Shown piece after piece: positions 8,539-17,001 of a stretch of 64,000 nucleotides of DNA. A program made the translations under genes and the position numbers. Source of the stretch: JAPWJZ01 sp041287865 (GTDB lineage: Bacteria > Pseudomonadota > Alphaproteobacteria > Micavibrionales > UBA2020); contig JBGGMV010000037.1 in the NCBI GenBank assembly GCA_041287865.1, positions 10,832 through 74,831 on the forward strand, given 5' to 3'. Numbering within the stretch: position 1 is the stretch's first letter; every line of letters starts with the position of its first letter. The notes beneath the pieces were generated by a model. That model was not told where the DNA came from. It did not search any database and worked only from the letters and a program-made list of their open reading frames with translations.

Positions 8539-8565
8539 ATCATTATACATTTGATTTATAATGAT
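8539..8565. promoter_or_regulatory. AT-rich 9-bp dyad in the divergent promoter region
   Basis: Perfect inverted repeat ATCATTATA / TATAATGAT with a 9-nt centre. It lies between the divergent gene at 8248-8430 and the ANK operon. Each arm contains a -10-like TATAAT or its complement. It could be a repressor operator or back-to-back -10 boxes; a terminator is less likely because the stem has almost no GC pairs. The remainder of the 8431-8716 gap is AT-rich and holds no recognisable gene. Confidence 0.4.
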
Positions 8566-8625
8566 TTTTATAGCCTCAAACCCCCTCTGAAATTACTTTA
8601 CATAATTATTGCAATCCCACCCCTT

Positions 8626-8634
8626 TTGTATAAT
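8626..8634 (+). promoter_or_regulatory. Predicted -10 region of the ANK operon
   Basis: TTGTATAAT, with a consensus TATAAT at 8629-8634, lies 83 nt upstream of the chosen ATG at 8717. It resembles the recurrent TTGNCATWAT element found at several other loci in this window. No good -35 hexamer is seen at standard spacing. Confidence 0.45.
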
Positions 8635-8716
8635 AATGTCCCAATGCCCAAAACAGCCGATTTAGCGCCTCTTTAGAAGGACATGGCCGGATGTGTGAAG
8701 GCAAATGGAGTGTGTG

Positions 8717-9532
8717 ATGCCCGTCATGGATTTTTTCACCAAGGCCGCGACAAAAATGGCCCAGCCTGACCTCGACCGCCACCTTGTGCTGGCGGCGCAG
8801 GAGGGCGATATCGAAAAAATGAAAACCCTGATCAAGCAAGGCGCCAGCATCGACGGCCGCGACGCCAGCGAAGACACTCCCCTGATCGGCGCAGCGCGCG
8901 AAGACAAGCTGGAGGCCGTGAAATTCCTGCTGAAGCAAGGCGCCGACCCGACCCTGCAAAACGGCATCGGCAAGACCGCGCTGCTGATCGCGCTTTGCGA
9001 CCATGTGGCCGAAGAAATCTCGCTCACGCTGGTCAAGACCGGAAAAGCGCTCGATGCAGTCGACATGCACGGCAACCCCGCCGCCTTTTACGCCGCGCAA
9101 TACGGCCACCCAAAAGTGCTGGAGGCCCTGGCCGAAGGCGGCGCCGATATGGCGAAGCCCGGCAAGTACGGCACCACGCCGCTGATGCGTGCTATCGAAG
9201 TCGGGCAGATTGATGCCGGCCGCACGCTGATCGGCGAGAAGCTGGTGCCTGCGGTTGGCATTGATATGCAGGATAATAACGGCTCGACCGTGCTGGCGCT
9301 GGCGGTCGAAAACAAGCGCGATATCTTCGTCATGTCCTTTATCGCGCTGGGCGCGAACGCGGACCTGAAAGACAAGCAGGGCCGCACGCCCTATTCCATC
9401 GCCGAGGAAACGGGACAGACCGCTATCTGCCGCGCCCTCGAAGAACAGCGCGCAAAAAAATACGCCGTGGCAGCATCGGCAACGGTCAAGACCATGAAAA
9501 CGATTTCGCTGCGGACGGGGGCCACGCCATGA
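8717..9532 (+). CDS. Ankyrin-repeat protein (first gene of four-gene ANK operon)
   Basis: 271-residue protein made almost entirely of about six ankyrin repeats (for example EDTPLIGAAREDKLEAVKFL and GRTPYSIAEETGQTAICRAL). No signal peptide. The start at 8717 is chosen because GGAG lies 6 nt before it; an in-frame ATG at 8705 has no properly spaced site. The C-terminal tail after the repeats is TVKTMKTISLRTGATP, a weak version of the basic tail shared by the other ANK proteins. Ankyrin repeats mediate protein-protein binding; the partner is unknown. The stop overlaps the next start (ATGA). Confidence 0.88.
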   Translation: MPVMDFFTKAATKMAQPDLDRHLVLAAQEGDIEKMKTLIKQGASIDGRDASEDTPLIGAAREDKLEAVKFLLKQGADPTLQNGIGKTALLIALCDHVAEEISLTLVKTGKALDAVDMHGNPAAFYAAQYGHPKVLEALAEGGADMAKPGKYGTTPLMRAIEVGQIDAGRTLIGEKLVPAVGIDMQDNNGSTVLALAVENKRDIFVMSFIALGANADLKDKQGRTPYSIAEETGQTAICRALEEQRAKKYAVAASATVKTMKTISLRTGATP

Positions 9533-11556
9533 AAAGCCCGACGCCCGCAGACAAAGAAAAGCTGGACAAGGCAATCGCCGACGCCGTGCGTCTCGGCAAT
9601 ATTTTCCGCGTCGAGGACCTGATCGACCAGTACAGCTGCAACCCCGACGCAAGTATTGCGGGCCACCCGCTGGTGACGCTCGCCGTCAAGCACAAGCAGC
9701 CGAAGATGCTGGCGCTGCTGCTGCAAAAGGGCGCAGCGGTCGATGCCGTCAACCCCGACGGAGATTCAGCGCTATTGCTGGCGACACGCGCCAGAAAGGG
9801 CGATTTTGTAAAGCTGCTGCTGGCGGCAGGCGCGCCACTGCTGCAACAGAACAACGCCGGCGACAGGTCGGCCGATATCGCGCTGCGCAGCACGCTGGCA
9901 TCGCGCCGCGAGGAAGACGCCGCCCACCAGAACCGCAAGCATGAATTCCGCGCCGTGATCGACAAATGGGGCGAAGTGCTCGAAGCCTTCGTCACGCACC
10001 CCGCTTTCGACGCCACCACAGGCTGCGACGGCAAGCCTTATATCAATTTCGCCGTCGATGCCTCCACCCCCGGCGTCGTGTCTGCCTTGCTTGCACGCGG
10101 GGCCAGCATTGAATCGATCACGGCTGCGGGCGATACCCCGCTGTTGCAGGCTGCGCAGCACTGCCGTGAAGATTTCACAGAACTGCTGCTAGGCAAAGGC
10201 GCAAACGTCAATGCCGTTAATAACGCCGGCGAAGACGCCGTCAGCACCCTGCTGAAAAAAGCCGCAAATATGTGCGCGGAAGAAGCTGACCTCTACGACT
10301 TCCAGCTGAAGGATCACCGTCCCGAAACCGCGCGGCGTGAAGCGCTGGCCACGCTGCTGATCAACCAGCAGGGCTTTAATGCGAAAGGTGCTGCGGGCGG
10401 GCAGCCCTACATCGCGCTGGCCGCCGCAGGTACGGGCATCGCGGTAGTCGAAGCGCTGCTGGCGAAGGGCGCGAATGTCGACGCGCAGGATTCCGCAGGC
10501 GATACGCCGTTGTTCAAAGCGGCGCGCGCCGGAAACCAGGAGATGGCCGAATTCCTGCTGCAAAAGGGCGCGGATGCGCGTCATATCAATGCGACCGGCG
10601 AAACGCTGGAATCGATCGTGCTGAAGGGGTTTGCCGACTTCGTGAACACCCCGTTGCGCACCGGCCACAAGCAGACAAGAGCAAAATGGGAAAAATTCTC
10701 CGCCTGGGCGATCGAGAAAGACGGCTATAACATCGAGGCCGCCGCAGGCGGCCTGACGCTGCTGGGCCTTGCCGCGCGGCTGGACGAGCCCGCGCTGGTG
10801 GAAGCACTGCTGAAAAAAGGCGCAGATATAAACGGCCAGCATGACAGCGGCTACACGCCCCTGATGGCGGCGGTGCAGGGCTGCAGGAAAGAATTCGCGC
10901 AGGCGCTGCTGTCAGGCGGCGCAAGGCTGGACATCACGACGAAAACGGGTGAAACCGTCATCGGCACCGCGCTGAAGGGCACGTCGGATTTCATGGACCA
11001 GATGGATAACCCGCCCGAGCACTTCGACTTGAGGGAGGCCCCCGAACAGCTGGCACGCTGGGAAAGCCTGTTCGAAATGCTGGCCGCCGGGCAGGGTTAC
11101 GATGCCAATGCAAAGGGCGGCGGCAAGCCGCTGGTGGCGCTGGCGGCGCGCTTTAATTCCGCGGCGACGCTTAAGTCATTGCTGGAGGCCGGCGCAACCC
11201 CCGACGCGCCCGCCGACAACGGCGACACCGCCCTGATGGTCGCAACCCGTCATTGCCATCCCGACCATGCCAAATTACTGCTGGAAAAAGGCGCCAGCCC
11301 CTATGCGCAGAACGCCGCCGGCATTACTGCCCAGAAAATCGCGGTCGATGCCGAAGACGCCTTCCTGCAGACCCGTCCCGGCAGCGGCACGACATGGGAA
11401 CAGCACGAAGCAACCCGCAGGAAATGGGACAAGCTGGTCGACATGCTGTCGAGTCAGCAGGAAAACGTCGCCTCGGCGCTCATCGCCCCGCCCACCGAAG
11501 CCGTTGCCGTGCGCAACAAGCCGCTCAGGCTGAAACTGAAGCTGGGGCAGCAATGA
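9529..11556 (+). CDS. Large ankyrin protein with five long super-repeats
   Basis: 675 residues. Beyond ordinary ankyrin repeats it shows a super-repeat of about 110-125 residues, roughly five times. Each unit has two ankyrin motifs (GDTPLLQAAQHCREDFTELL, GYTPLMAAVQGCRKEFAQAL, GDTALMVATRHCHPDHAKLL) followed by a helical insert with a conserved KW or RW (RAKWEKF, LARWESLF, RRKWDKLV) and a G-Y/F-D/N-A turn. The tail ends VRNKPLRLKLKLGQQ, a strong match to the shared basic motif. No signal peptide or membrane segment. Coupled by ATGA overlaps to the genes before and after. Confidence 0.9.
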   Translation: MKSPTPADKEKLDKAIADAVRLGNIFRVEDLIDQYSCNPDASIAGHPLVTLAVKHKQPKMLALLLQKGAAVDAVNPDGDSALLLATRARKGDFVKLLLAAGAPLLQQNNAGDRSADIALRSTLASRREEDAAHQNRKHEFRAVIDKWGEVLEAFVTHPAFDATTGCDGKPYINFAVDASTPGVVSALLARGASIESITAAGDTPLLQAAQHCREDFTELLLGKGANVNAVNNAGEDAVSTLLKKAANMCAEEADLYDFQLKDHRPETARREALATLLINQQGFNAKGAAGGQPYIALAAAGTGIAVVEALLAKGANVDAQDSAGDTPLFKAARAGNQEMAEFLLQKGADARHINATGETLESIVLKGFADFVNTPLRTGHKQTRAKWEKFSAWAIEKDGYNIEAAAGGLTLLGLAARLDEPALVEALLKKGADINGQHDSGYTPLMAAVQGCRKEFAQALLSGGARLDITTKTGETVIGTALKGTSDFMDQMDNPPEHFDLREAPEQLARWESLFEMLAAGQGYDANAKGGGKPLVALAARFNSAATLKSLLEAGATPDAPADNGDTALMVATRHCHPDHAKLLLEKGASPYAQNAAGITAQKIAVDAEDAFLQTRPGSGTTWEQHEATRRKWDKLVDMLSSQQENVASALIAPPTEAVAVRNKPLRLKLKLGQQ

Positions 11557-12143
11557 AGGACGATTTTGACGATAAAGCCGCGCCGCATAATGGCAAGAAC
11601 CTGCTCGGCGAACAGCTGATCACCGCGATCAATACCGGCGATCACGGCGAAGTCGTATCTCTGCTGGACAAATGGGCCGACCCCGCCGCCTATACCGACG
11701 CGGAAGGGCACGCCATCATCGCGGCCGTCAAGCAGCATAACCCCGAGATTTTAAAAACATTGGTCGAAGCCGGCGCGCCGCTGAACGTGCGCGACCGCGA
11801 CGGCAAGACGCCGCTGCATGTGGCCGTCACCTACGGAAACGTCGACCATGTTAAAACGCTGGTGACGAAGGGCGCGATTGTCACCATTCCCTGCCACGAG
11901 GGTCGCACGGCGCTGCAGCGCGCAGAAGAATCCTACGACTACGCCTATAAGATGCTGGAAAATGCCGCGCAGTCGGAAAGCGCGACCGATTTCGAGCAGG
12001 AAACGGTCAATCGCCTCGACAAGATCACCAGCCTGCTGAAACAGTATGTGAACAACGCTCCCGATACGACTTTCGACGACGGGCTGCTGGAAAACATCCA
12101 CATCAAGTCGCCGCTGCGCCTGAAGAAGCCGGGGGCGACATGA
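11553..12143 (+). CDS. Ankyrin-repeat protein (third gene of ANK operon)
   Basis: 196 residues starting MKDDFDD at the ATG that overlaps the previous stop; the reading frame is open further upstream but that part lies in the shadow of the preceding gene. About four ankyrin repeats (DGKTPLHVAVTYGNVDHVKTL is the clearest), then a helical insert resembling those of the preceding protein (ATDFEQETVNRLDKITSLL) and the tail IHIKSPLRLKKPGAT, a clear copy of the shared C-terminal motif. Likely a smaller paralogue of the 675-residue protein. The ATG of the next gene overlaps its stop. Confidence 0.87.
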   Translation: MKDDFDDKAAPHNGKNLLGEQLITAINTGDHGEVVSLLDKWADPAAYTDAEGHAIIAAVKQHNPEILKTLVEAGAPLNVRDRDGKTPLHVAVTYGNVDHVKTLVTKGAIVTIPCHEGRTALQRAEESYDYAYKMLENAAQSESATDFEQETVNRLDKITSLLKQYVNNAPDTTFDDGLLENIHIKSPLRLKKPGAT

Positions 12144-12679
12144 GCATCGGCGACGAAGTGGAAACGCCGGGACGCGATATTCCCTGCGATGGCGACAATG
12201 CACTGATGTTCTACGCAAAGCGCGCAGGCAGCCATCGCAAGATATTCAGGCTGGCGTCTGAAGGCCATGACCTCAACGCACGCGACGACCTTGAACGCTG
12301 CTCGTTGATACTGGCGACAGTCAGCCACGATGTGCGCAACGTTCTGGTGCTCTTGCGCAAAGGCGCGGACCTGCATTCAACCGACGAGGGCGGCGATACG
12401 CCGCTGCACTGGGCGGTTTACCACAAGAACGCCGATGTCGCGCGCCTGTTGCTAAAAAAGGGCGCGGACATGGAGAAGCCCAACCTGAAGGGCCAAACCC
12501 CGTTGCAGGCGGCGCTAGACGATTGCCATGCGCCGATGGTCGAAACCTTTATCACCGCTAAAACGGAACGCCTGACGGCCGCCTTCACCAAAGGCACGGC
12601 GGCACCGCTGACTGTGAGGCTTCCCCTGACCCTGGGCGCACGCGCCAAATTGAAACAAAAAGCTAGGAAGCCGCTTTAA
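12140..12679 (+). CDS. Ankyrin-repeat protein (fourth gene of ANK operon)
   Basis: 179 residues with about four ankyrin repeats; the best are GGDTPLHWAVYHKNADVARLL and the following GQTPLQAALDDCHAPMVET. The C-terminus is basic: LTVRLPLTLG followed by ARAKLKQKARKPL, so the shared motif is present but has an extra basic extension. No export signal. It starts by ATGA overlap and its last 17 bases overlap the end of the convergent ribonucleotide-reductase-like gene, leaving no room for a terminator. Confidence 0.87.
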   Translation: MSIGDEVETPGRDIPCDGDNALMFYAKRAGSHRKIFRLASEGHDLNARDDLERCSLILATVSHDVRNVLVLLRKGADLHSTDEGGDTPLHWAVYHKNADVARLLLKKGADMEKPNLKGQTPLQAALDDCHAPMVETFITAKTERLTAAFTKGTAAPLTVRLPLTLGARAKLKQKARKPL

Positions 12680-15218
12680 GCAGCTCGGGCACCGGCTGTG
12701 CGGCGCGTTTTTCCACACTGACGGGCGGCGCGAAAACCGGATAGAGCAGCGAACAGCCGTCACGGTACAGCCGCAAGCTTTTCACGCCATATTCCCATGC
12801 CTGCAGCGACAGTTTCGCCACGTCTTCGATAGCGGCGTGGTGCGGCAGCTCGACCGTATGGGCGACGGCGCCTGAAATAAAGCTTTCGATGCCGGCCTGC
12901 ATCCGCACCTGCGCCTGCGGCGATACGCTGCGCACGCTGACATTTCCCGCCACGCAGTCGAAGACCGGCAGGTGCTTTTCCTTCAGGTGCGGCGCGCCCT
13001 GCAGCGTCATCGCGCCGCAGCAGTAGAGGTTCGCGGCGTCGATATCATCCTCGGAAAAGCCAAGGGCGGAGAGCATGTCAAAGGCGCTGTCCTCGATCGC
13101 GGCGGCGGGCAGGCCCAGCATATGGCGGCAGAAATCCGCGCCCAGCGTCCATTTGTTGAAGGCGTAGCGGATATGCTGCGCCGAATGCAGCGCGGCCTCC
13201 AGCGCATCCAGCGCTGCCTGATGGAACCCTTTTTCGCGCAAAGAGGCGTGGTTGATGGCGGGCGCGTCCAGCAGCGTGCCGTGGCCAGCGGCGTAGAAAT
13301 GGATGTCTTCTTCCTGCTGCACGCTGTAGCCGAGCTTTTTCAGAGCGCGGGCGGCCATGGGGTTGATCTTCTTGCCATAGATGGCGTCGCGCGAAATATC
13401 GCCGTAATAGCCTTCGAACCTGACCAAACTTGCTTCGGGCGCGATATCGCGCGTCTGCGCACCCAGCAGGTGCTGCGTTTCGATAGATGTTCCCACCGCC
13501 GTCAGGTGTGCGTGGCGGAAACCGTGCTGGCGGCCCGCGGCATAGGCGGCCTCCCACGTGGCGCGCGCGGCTTCGGCAAGCGCCGTATCGGGGCAGAGCG
13601 AAGCCTTCATCTGCACGGGGCGGCGCGTCATGCCTTTTTGCATGGCGGATGCGCCGTTCAGCGCGGTGATTTTATCCTTCACCGCCTGCAGGTGGTCTTT
13701 TTCAAGCAGGCGGTACATGTCATAAGGACCAGCCGCAGCGGCGATGTCGGCCGAAGTGAGCTGAGCCGCCGCCGACACAAGCGCGGCCACCAGCCCCGCC
13801 GTCGCACGGCCTTCGTCGCTGTCATAGGCAAGGGCGGAACCCATCAGCAGCGCCGCAAATCCGGTCATGCCGATATCAATCGGACGATAGGCGCGCGTTT
13901 TGTCGGAGACAGTCGCAAGGCCGAACGAGCCCTCCAGCGCGATGGCGATCAATTGCGTTGCGTGAACCAGCAGCGCGGCGTCAACAACGCCCTCGCCCTT
14001 CTGGAAGGCGGGAAGATTGAGCACAGCGCCCGGCGCTTCGGTGCCGGGCAGGAAGACAAGGCCGGATTCCAGACCCGGCCCCTGCGCGCCCCAGATTCCG
14101 GCGGCGCTGTCACGGAAGAACAATCCCGGCTCGCCCGATGACCACATGGCAGCGGTGATTTTTTCCCACAGCTTGTCGGCTGGATAATGCCGCTGCCCGC
14201 CCAGCAGGAAACCGTGGCCGGTCAGCGCGCGTTCGATAAATTCGTCCGGCAACGAGAGCACGGCAGAAAGCGAGGCGGGCGACGGGTCTTCCTGCGTGCG
14301 CGGCAGGTCGATATCCTCGAACCCCTGTTCGGCGCGCGAAATCGCCATGCGGATCGCGGCCTCGGCCACGCCGGCGGCGCGGGCGGATTCCATCGCAAGG
14401 TAAAGGTCGCGGTTATAGACGGGATCAAAACCGCGCAGGTTGCCACGGTCGCAGGCGTCCATCACGCCATGCAGCGCCTGCCGCAGGGTGGAGGCGCCAA
14501 GGGCGCGGGAAATATCGTCGACGTCGCTGCGCAGTTTTTGTTCCGCGAAGCCGGGGCTGGACAGGTTTTCAACCGGCAGCACCACGGCGGCCTTCGCATT
14601 ATCCAGCGCGAACCTTGCGCCAAGGATGCCCACGCGCTTCAGGATATCGGCACGACTGTCGTCAGCCGCCACCATGGCGGAGACGCCCGTCACCACTGGC
14701 ATGTTTTCGCTGAAAGCCGCGATGCCGGCGGCGGGCACAAAGCCCGCTTCAAGGCCATAGGCCCAGTTCAATCCGGCCATAGCCAGCAACTGCGGCTCCG
14801 GCATCGCCATCTGGCAGGCAACAAGACGCTGGAATTCGTCGAAGAAGATGCGCGCGTCGTCCTCGCCGTCAAAAATACCCGCCTGCCATGCGTGATAGCA
14901 AAGCCCGCCCGCGACCCGATGCAGCACCTCGCGGAAGTCGCGCTCGTAGCGGTAGCGCGATTCGGCCGAAATACCGTCGAGGTCGTCATCGGCCACGCGG
15001 CGGCAGAGCCATTCCGGCACGCCCTCTTCCTGCACGGCGCGCGTCAGCGCGGGCAGCGATCCGCGGTAAAAAACCTTTTCAATCAGCAGCTCAGCCGCCG
15101 CCGCGCCCCAGCTGGCCGGCACGATGTACTCCAGCCAGTCCTCGCCCTTGTGCACGCGCCATGACAGGCCCTCGAAGGGGCCCTGGTCGGCGCGTGTCTG
15201 CAGGCGGTTCAAGCGCAT
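12663..15218 (-). CDS. Class II (B12-dependent) ribonucleotide reductase homologue lacking active-site cysteines
   Basis: 851 residues with clear NrdJ-like stretches: N-terminal QMAMPEPQLLAMAGLNWAYG, central AMWSSGEPGLFF, then YDSDEGRA, GHGTLLDAPAINHASL, FNKWTLGADFCRHMLG, and the C-terminal GAPHLKEKHLPVFDC with the SFISGAVAHTVELP segment. Where NrdJ has NPCSEYMFLDDTACNLASLNL, this protein has GLESGLVFLPGTEAP and then GAVLNL (residues about 382-402): both catalytic cysteines are replaced. The PTGTI loop is also changed (TAVGTSIE). It is therefore probably not an active reductase; it may be a regulatory or repurposed paralogue. The 180 bp between it and the NDUFA12 gene would contain both divergent promoters. 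Confidence 0.8.
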   Translation of the reverse strand: MRLNRLQTRADQGPFEGLSWRVHKGEDWLEYIVPASWGAAAAELLIEKVFYRGSLPALTRAVQEEGVPEWLCRRVADDDLDGISAESRYRYERDFREVLHRVAGGLCYHAWQAGIFDGEDDARIFFDEFQRLVACQMAMPEPQLLAMAGLNWAYGLEAGFVPAAGIAAFSENMPVVTGVSAMVAADDSRADILKRVGILGARFALDNAKAAVVLPVENLSSPGFAEQKLRSDVDDISRALGASTLRQALHGVMDACDRGNLRGFDPVYNRDLYLAMESARAAGVAEAAIRMAISRAEQGFEDIDLPRTQEDPSPASLSAVLSLPDEFIERALTGHGFLLGGQRHYPADKLWEKITAAMWSSGEPGLFFRDSAAGIWGAQGPGLESGLVFLPGTEAPGAVLNLPAFQKGEGVVDAALLVHATQLIAIALEGSFGLATVSDKTRAYRPIDIGMTGFAALLMGSALAYDSDEGRATAGLVAALVSAAAQLTSADIAAAAGPYDMYRLLEKDHLQAVKDKITALNGASAMQKGMTRRPVQMKASLCPDTALAEAARATWEAAYAAGRQHGFRHAHLTAVGTSIETQHLLGAQTRDIAPEASLVRFEGYYGDISRDAIYGKKINPMAARALKKLGYSVQQEEDIHFYAAGHGTLLDAPAINHASLREKGFHQAALDALEAALHSAQHIRYAFNKWTLGADFCRHMLGLPAAAIEDSAFDMLSALGFSEDDIDAANLYCCGAMTLQGAPHLKEKHLPVFDCVAGNVSVRSVSPQAQVRMQAGIESFISGAVAHTVELPHHAAIEDVAKLSLQAWEYGVKSLRLYRDGCSLLYPVFAPPVSVEKRAAQPVPELLKAAS

Positions 15219-15399
15219 TTCGTAACCCGCTGGAAAAACAGGGAAAACTTATAGATGTTCCGTAGTGGAATGGCTGTGACTGTGGCATAGGCGCACAGGC
15301 TGATCAACGAATGATTTTCCAGGGCGTTTTTGCCAAGAAAAACATTGCGCTTTCCCAAGGGTTAAGCGTATTTAGGATGTTACGGAACGGTGAAAAACA

Positions 15400-15789
15400 A
15401 TGGCTAAATTTTTCATATTTAGCGTACTGAGCAATGTCTCCATGCTGCTGCATACCACCTTTTGCGGCAAGGCTGCGGGACAGGATCATCTCGGCAACCG
15501 CTATTATCGCGGCAAGCCCCGCTTCAAGGGCGGGCGCGAACGCCGCTGGGTGATTTACAAGAACGAGATCGAGGCTTCGCTGGTTCCGCCGGAATGGCAC
15601 GGCTGGCTGCACCACCAGACGGACGTTGTGCCGCCGCGCGACAGCCGCCACCGCAAGGATTGGCAGAAACCGCACCAGCCCAACGTCACCGGCACCGACG
15701 CGGCATACCTGCCGCCCGGCCATACCCTCAAGGGCGGCAAACGCGACGCCGCCACCGGCGACTACACCGCCTGGCAACCCCCGCAGTAA
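15400..15789 (+). CDS. NDUFA12-family complex I accessory subunit
   Basis: 129 residues; homologue of the mitochondrial complex I subunit NDUFA12/B17.2 carried by alphaproteobacteria. The signature runs from GQDHLGNRYYRGKP through RRWVIYKNEIEASLVPPEWHGWLH to HKDW-like DWQKPHQPNVTGT. It stabilises NADH:ubiquinone oxidoreductase at the membrane. The first 35 residues are less conserved and the start has only a weak ribosome site. It is followed by mlaD, a common alphaproteobacterial arrangement. Confidence 0.9.
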   Translation: MAKFFIFSVLSNVSMLLHTTFCGKAAGQDHLGNRYYRGKPRFKGGRERRWVIYKNEIEASLVPPEWHGWLHHQTDVVPPRDSRHRKDWQKPHQPNVTGTDAAYLPPGHTLKGGKRDAATGDYTAWQPPQ

Positions 15790-15808
15790 ATAAAAGGCAA
15801 GTAAAGTA

Positions 15809-16300
15809 ATGCAACGCAATATCGTCGAAACAATTCTGGGCGCGGTCGTGCTGCTGGTGGCGGGGGCCTTCCTGCTCTTCTTCTACCGCTCGACCGATAT
15901 CGCCCCCGCGACGGGCTATGAAATCCAGGCGCGCTTCGACAAGATCGACGGCCTTGAAGCCGGCAGCCCCGTGCGCATCAGCGGCGTGAAGGTCGGGCAG
16001 GTGATGGGCTTCGAGCTTGACCCCGAATCTTTCCGCGCCATCGTCCACATGAACCTCGACAATTCGATCAAGCTGCCGACCGACACCGCTGCCGTGATTT
16101 CGAGCGCGGGTTTGCTGGATGGCAAGTTCCTCTCGCTCCAGCCCGGCAACGAGGATGAGATCCTGAAGGACCGCGGCGAGATCACGCTGACGCAGTCCAC
16201 CCCCAGCCTTGAACAGCTGCTGGGACAAGTCATCTTCAGCCTGACCAGCAAGAAGGATGACGGCGGCGGTGAAGAAACGCCCGCACCGGCCACGCCCTGA
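15809..16300 (+). CDS. mlaD: MlaD family phospholipid-transport protein
   Basis: 163-residue substrate-binding subunit of the Mla system that maintains outer-membrane lipid asymmetry. One N-terminal membrane helix (ETILGAVVLLVAGAFLLFFY), then the MCE domain with GYEIQARFDKIDGLEAGSPV and VRISGVKVGQV, and a short charged tail. It acts in the periplasm anchored to the inner membrane. The permease and ATPase genes are not here. The stop overlaps the start of the DUF2155 gene (TGATG). Confidence 0.93.
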   Translation: MQRNIVETILGAVVLLVAGAFLLFFYRSTDIAPATGYEIQARFDKIDGLEAGSPVRISGVKVGQVMGFELDPESFRAIVHMNLDNSIKLPTDTAAVISSAGLLDGKFLSLQPGNEDEILKDRGEITLTQSTPSLEQLLGQVIFSLTSKKDDGGGEETPAPATP

Positions 16301-17001
16301 TGCGCCTTTTAGCCGCCATTGTCTTGCTTGGCCTGATGATGCCTCTGCCCGCGCTGGCGCAGGAAGACGCTGCCGCCCCTGACGTGGCGCCGATGCCCGC
16401 CCCTGCTGCGCCGGCACGCAAGATGGAAGACACCCCCACCGTCGTACTGCGCACCGTCGACAAGCTATCGGCGCGCACGCATACCTTCGACATCCCGGTC
16501 GACAAGACCGTCAAGTTCGGCAATTCGCTGTTTATCAAGGTCCGCGCCTGCCGCCGCGCCTCGCCGCTCGACAAGCCTGAATCGGCCGCTTTCCTGCAGG
16601 TCTGGGAGCGCAAGCCGTCGGAAGATATCTCCAGCTGGATTTTCAGCGGCTGGATGTTCGCCTCCAACCCCTCCCTCTCCGCCATGGACCATCCGGTCTA
16701 TGACGTCTGGGTGATCGAGTGCAAGAACGCCTCGACCTCGGCCAAGTCGCAGGAAACATTCTCGTCCGAAACCGCGCCCGCGCATGCGCCCGACAGCGCA
16801 GCCTCCGTGGCCAAGCTGCCCGTCGCAGGTGAAACGCCGATTGTCGAAGCCGCGCCCGCCGCAGCCAAGCCGGAAGACAAAAAGCCCGCCCCCGCTGCGC
16901 CCGCCGCCGCCGATGCGCCCCGCCCCGCTGGCGTGCCCGCTTTGGACGCCCTGCCGGGTTCTTTCGAGGGCGGCGAAGAGGCTCCCGTCACGGATGATTG
17001 A
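16300..17001 (+). CDS. DUF2155 domain protein, exported
   Basis: 233 residues: signal peptide (MRLLAAIVLLGLMMPLPALA), DUF2155 domain around residues 45-145 (TVVLRTVDKLSARTHTFDIP, ESAAFLQVWE, FSGWMFASNPSLSAMDHPVYDVWVIEC), then a Pro/Ala-rich tail. The function of the family is unknown; it is typical of alphaproteobacteria and often follows mlaD. The last 304 bp run antisense to the 3' end of the convergent aat gene, an unusually long overlap. Confidence 0.88.
   Translation: MRLLAAIVLLGLMMPLPALAQEDAAAPDVAPMPAPAAPARKMEDTPTVVLRTVDKLSARTHTFDIPVDKTVKFGNSLFIKVRACRRASPLDKPESAAFLQVWERKPSEDISSWIFSGWMFASNPSLSAMDHPVYDVWVIECKNASTSAKSQETFSSETAPAHAPDSAASVAKLPVAGETPIVEAAPAAAKPEDKKPAPAAPAAADAPRPAGVPALDALPGSFEGGEEAPVTDD

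Noticed and set aside
8705..8716. ATG at 8705 as start of the first ANK gene
   Set aside because: The purine-rich site is only 3 nt away, whereas GGAG is 6 nt before the ATG at 8717.
13000..15164. Long plus-strand open frames across the NrdJ-like gene
   Set aside because: Shadow frames; the minus strand has extended similarity to NrdJ.
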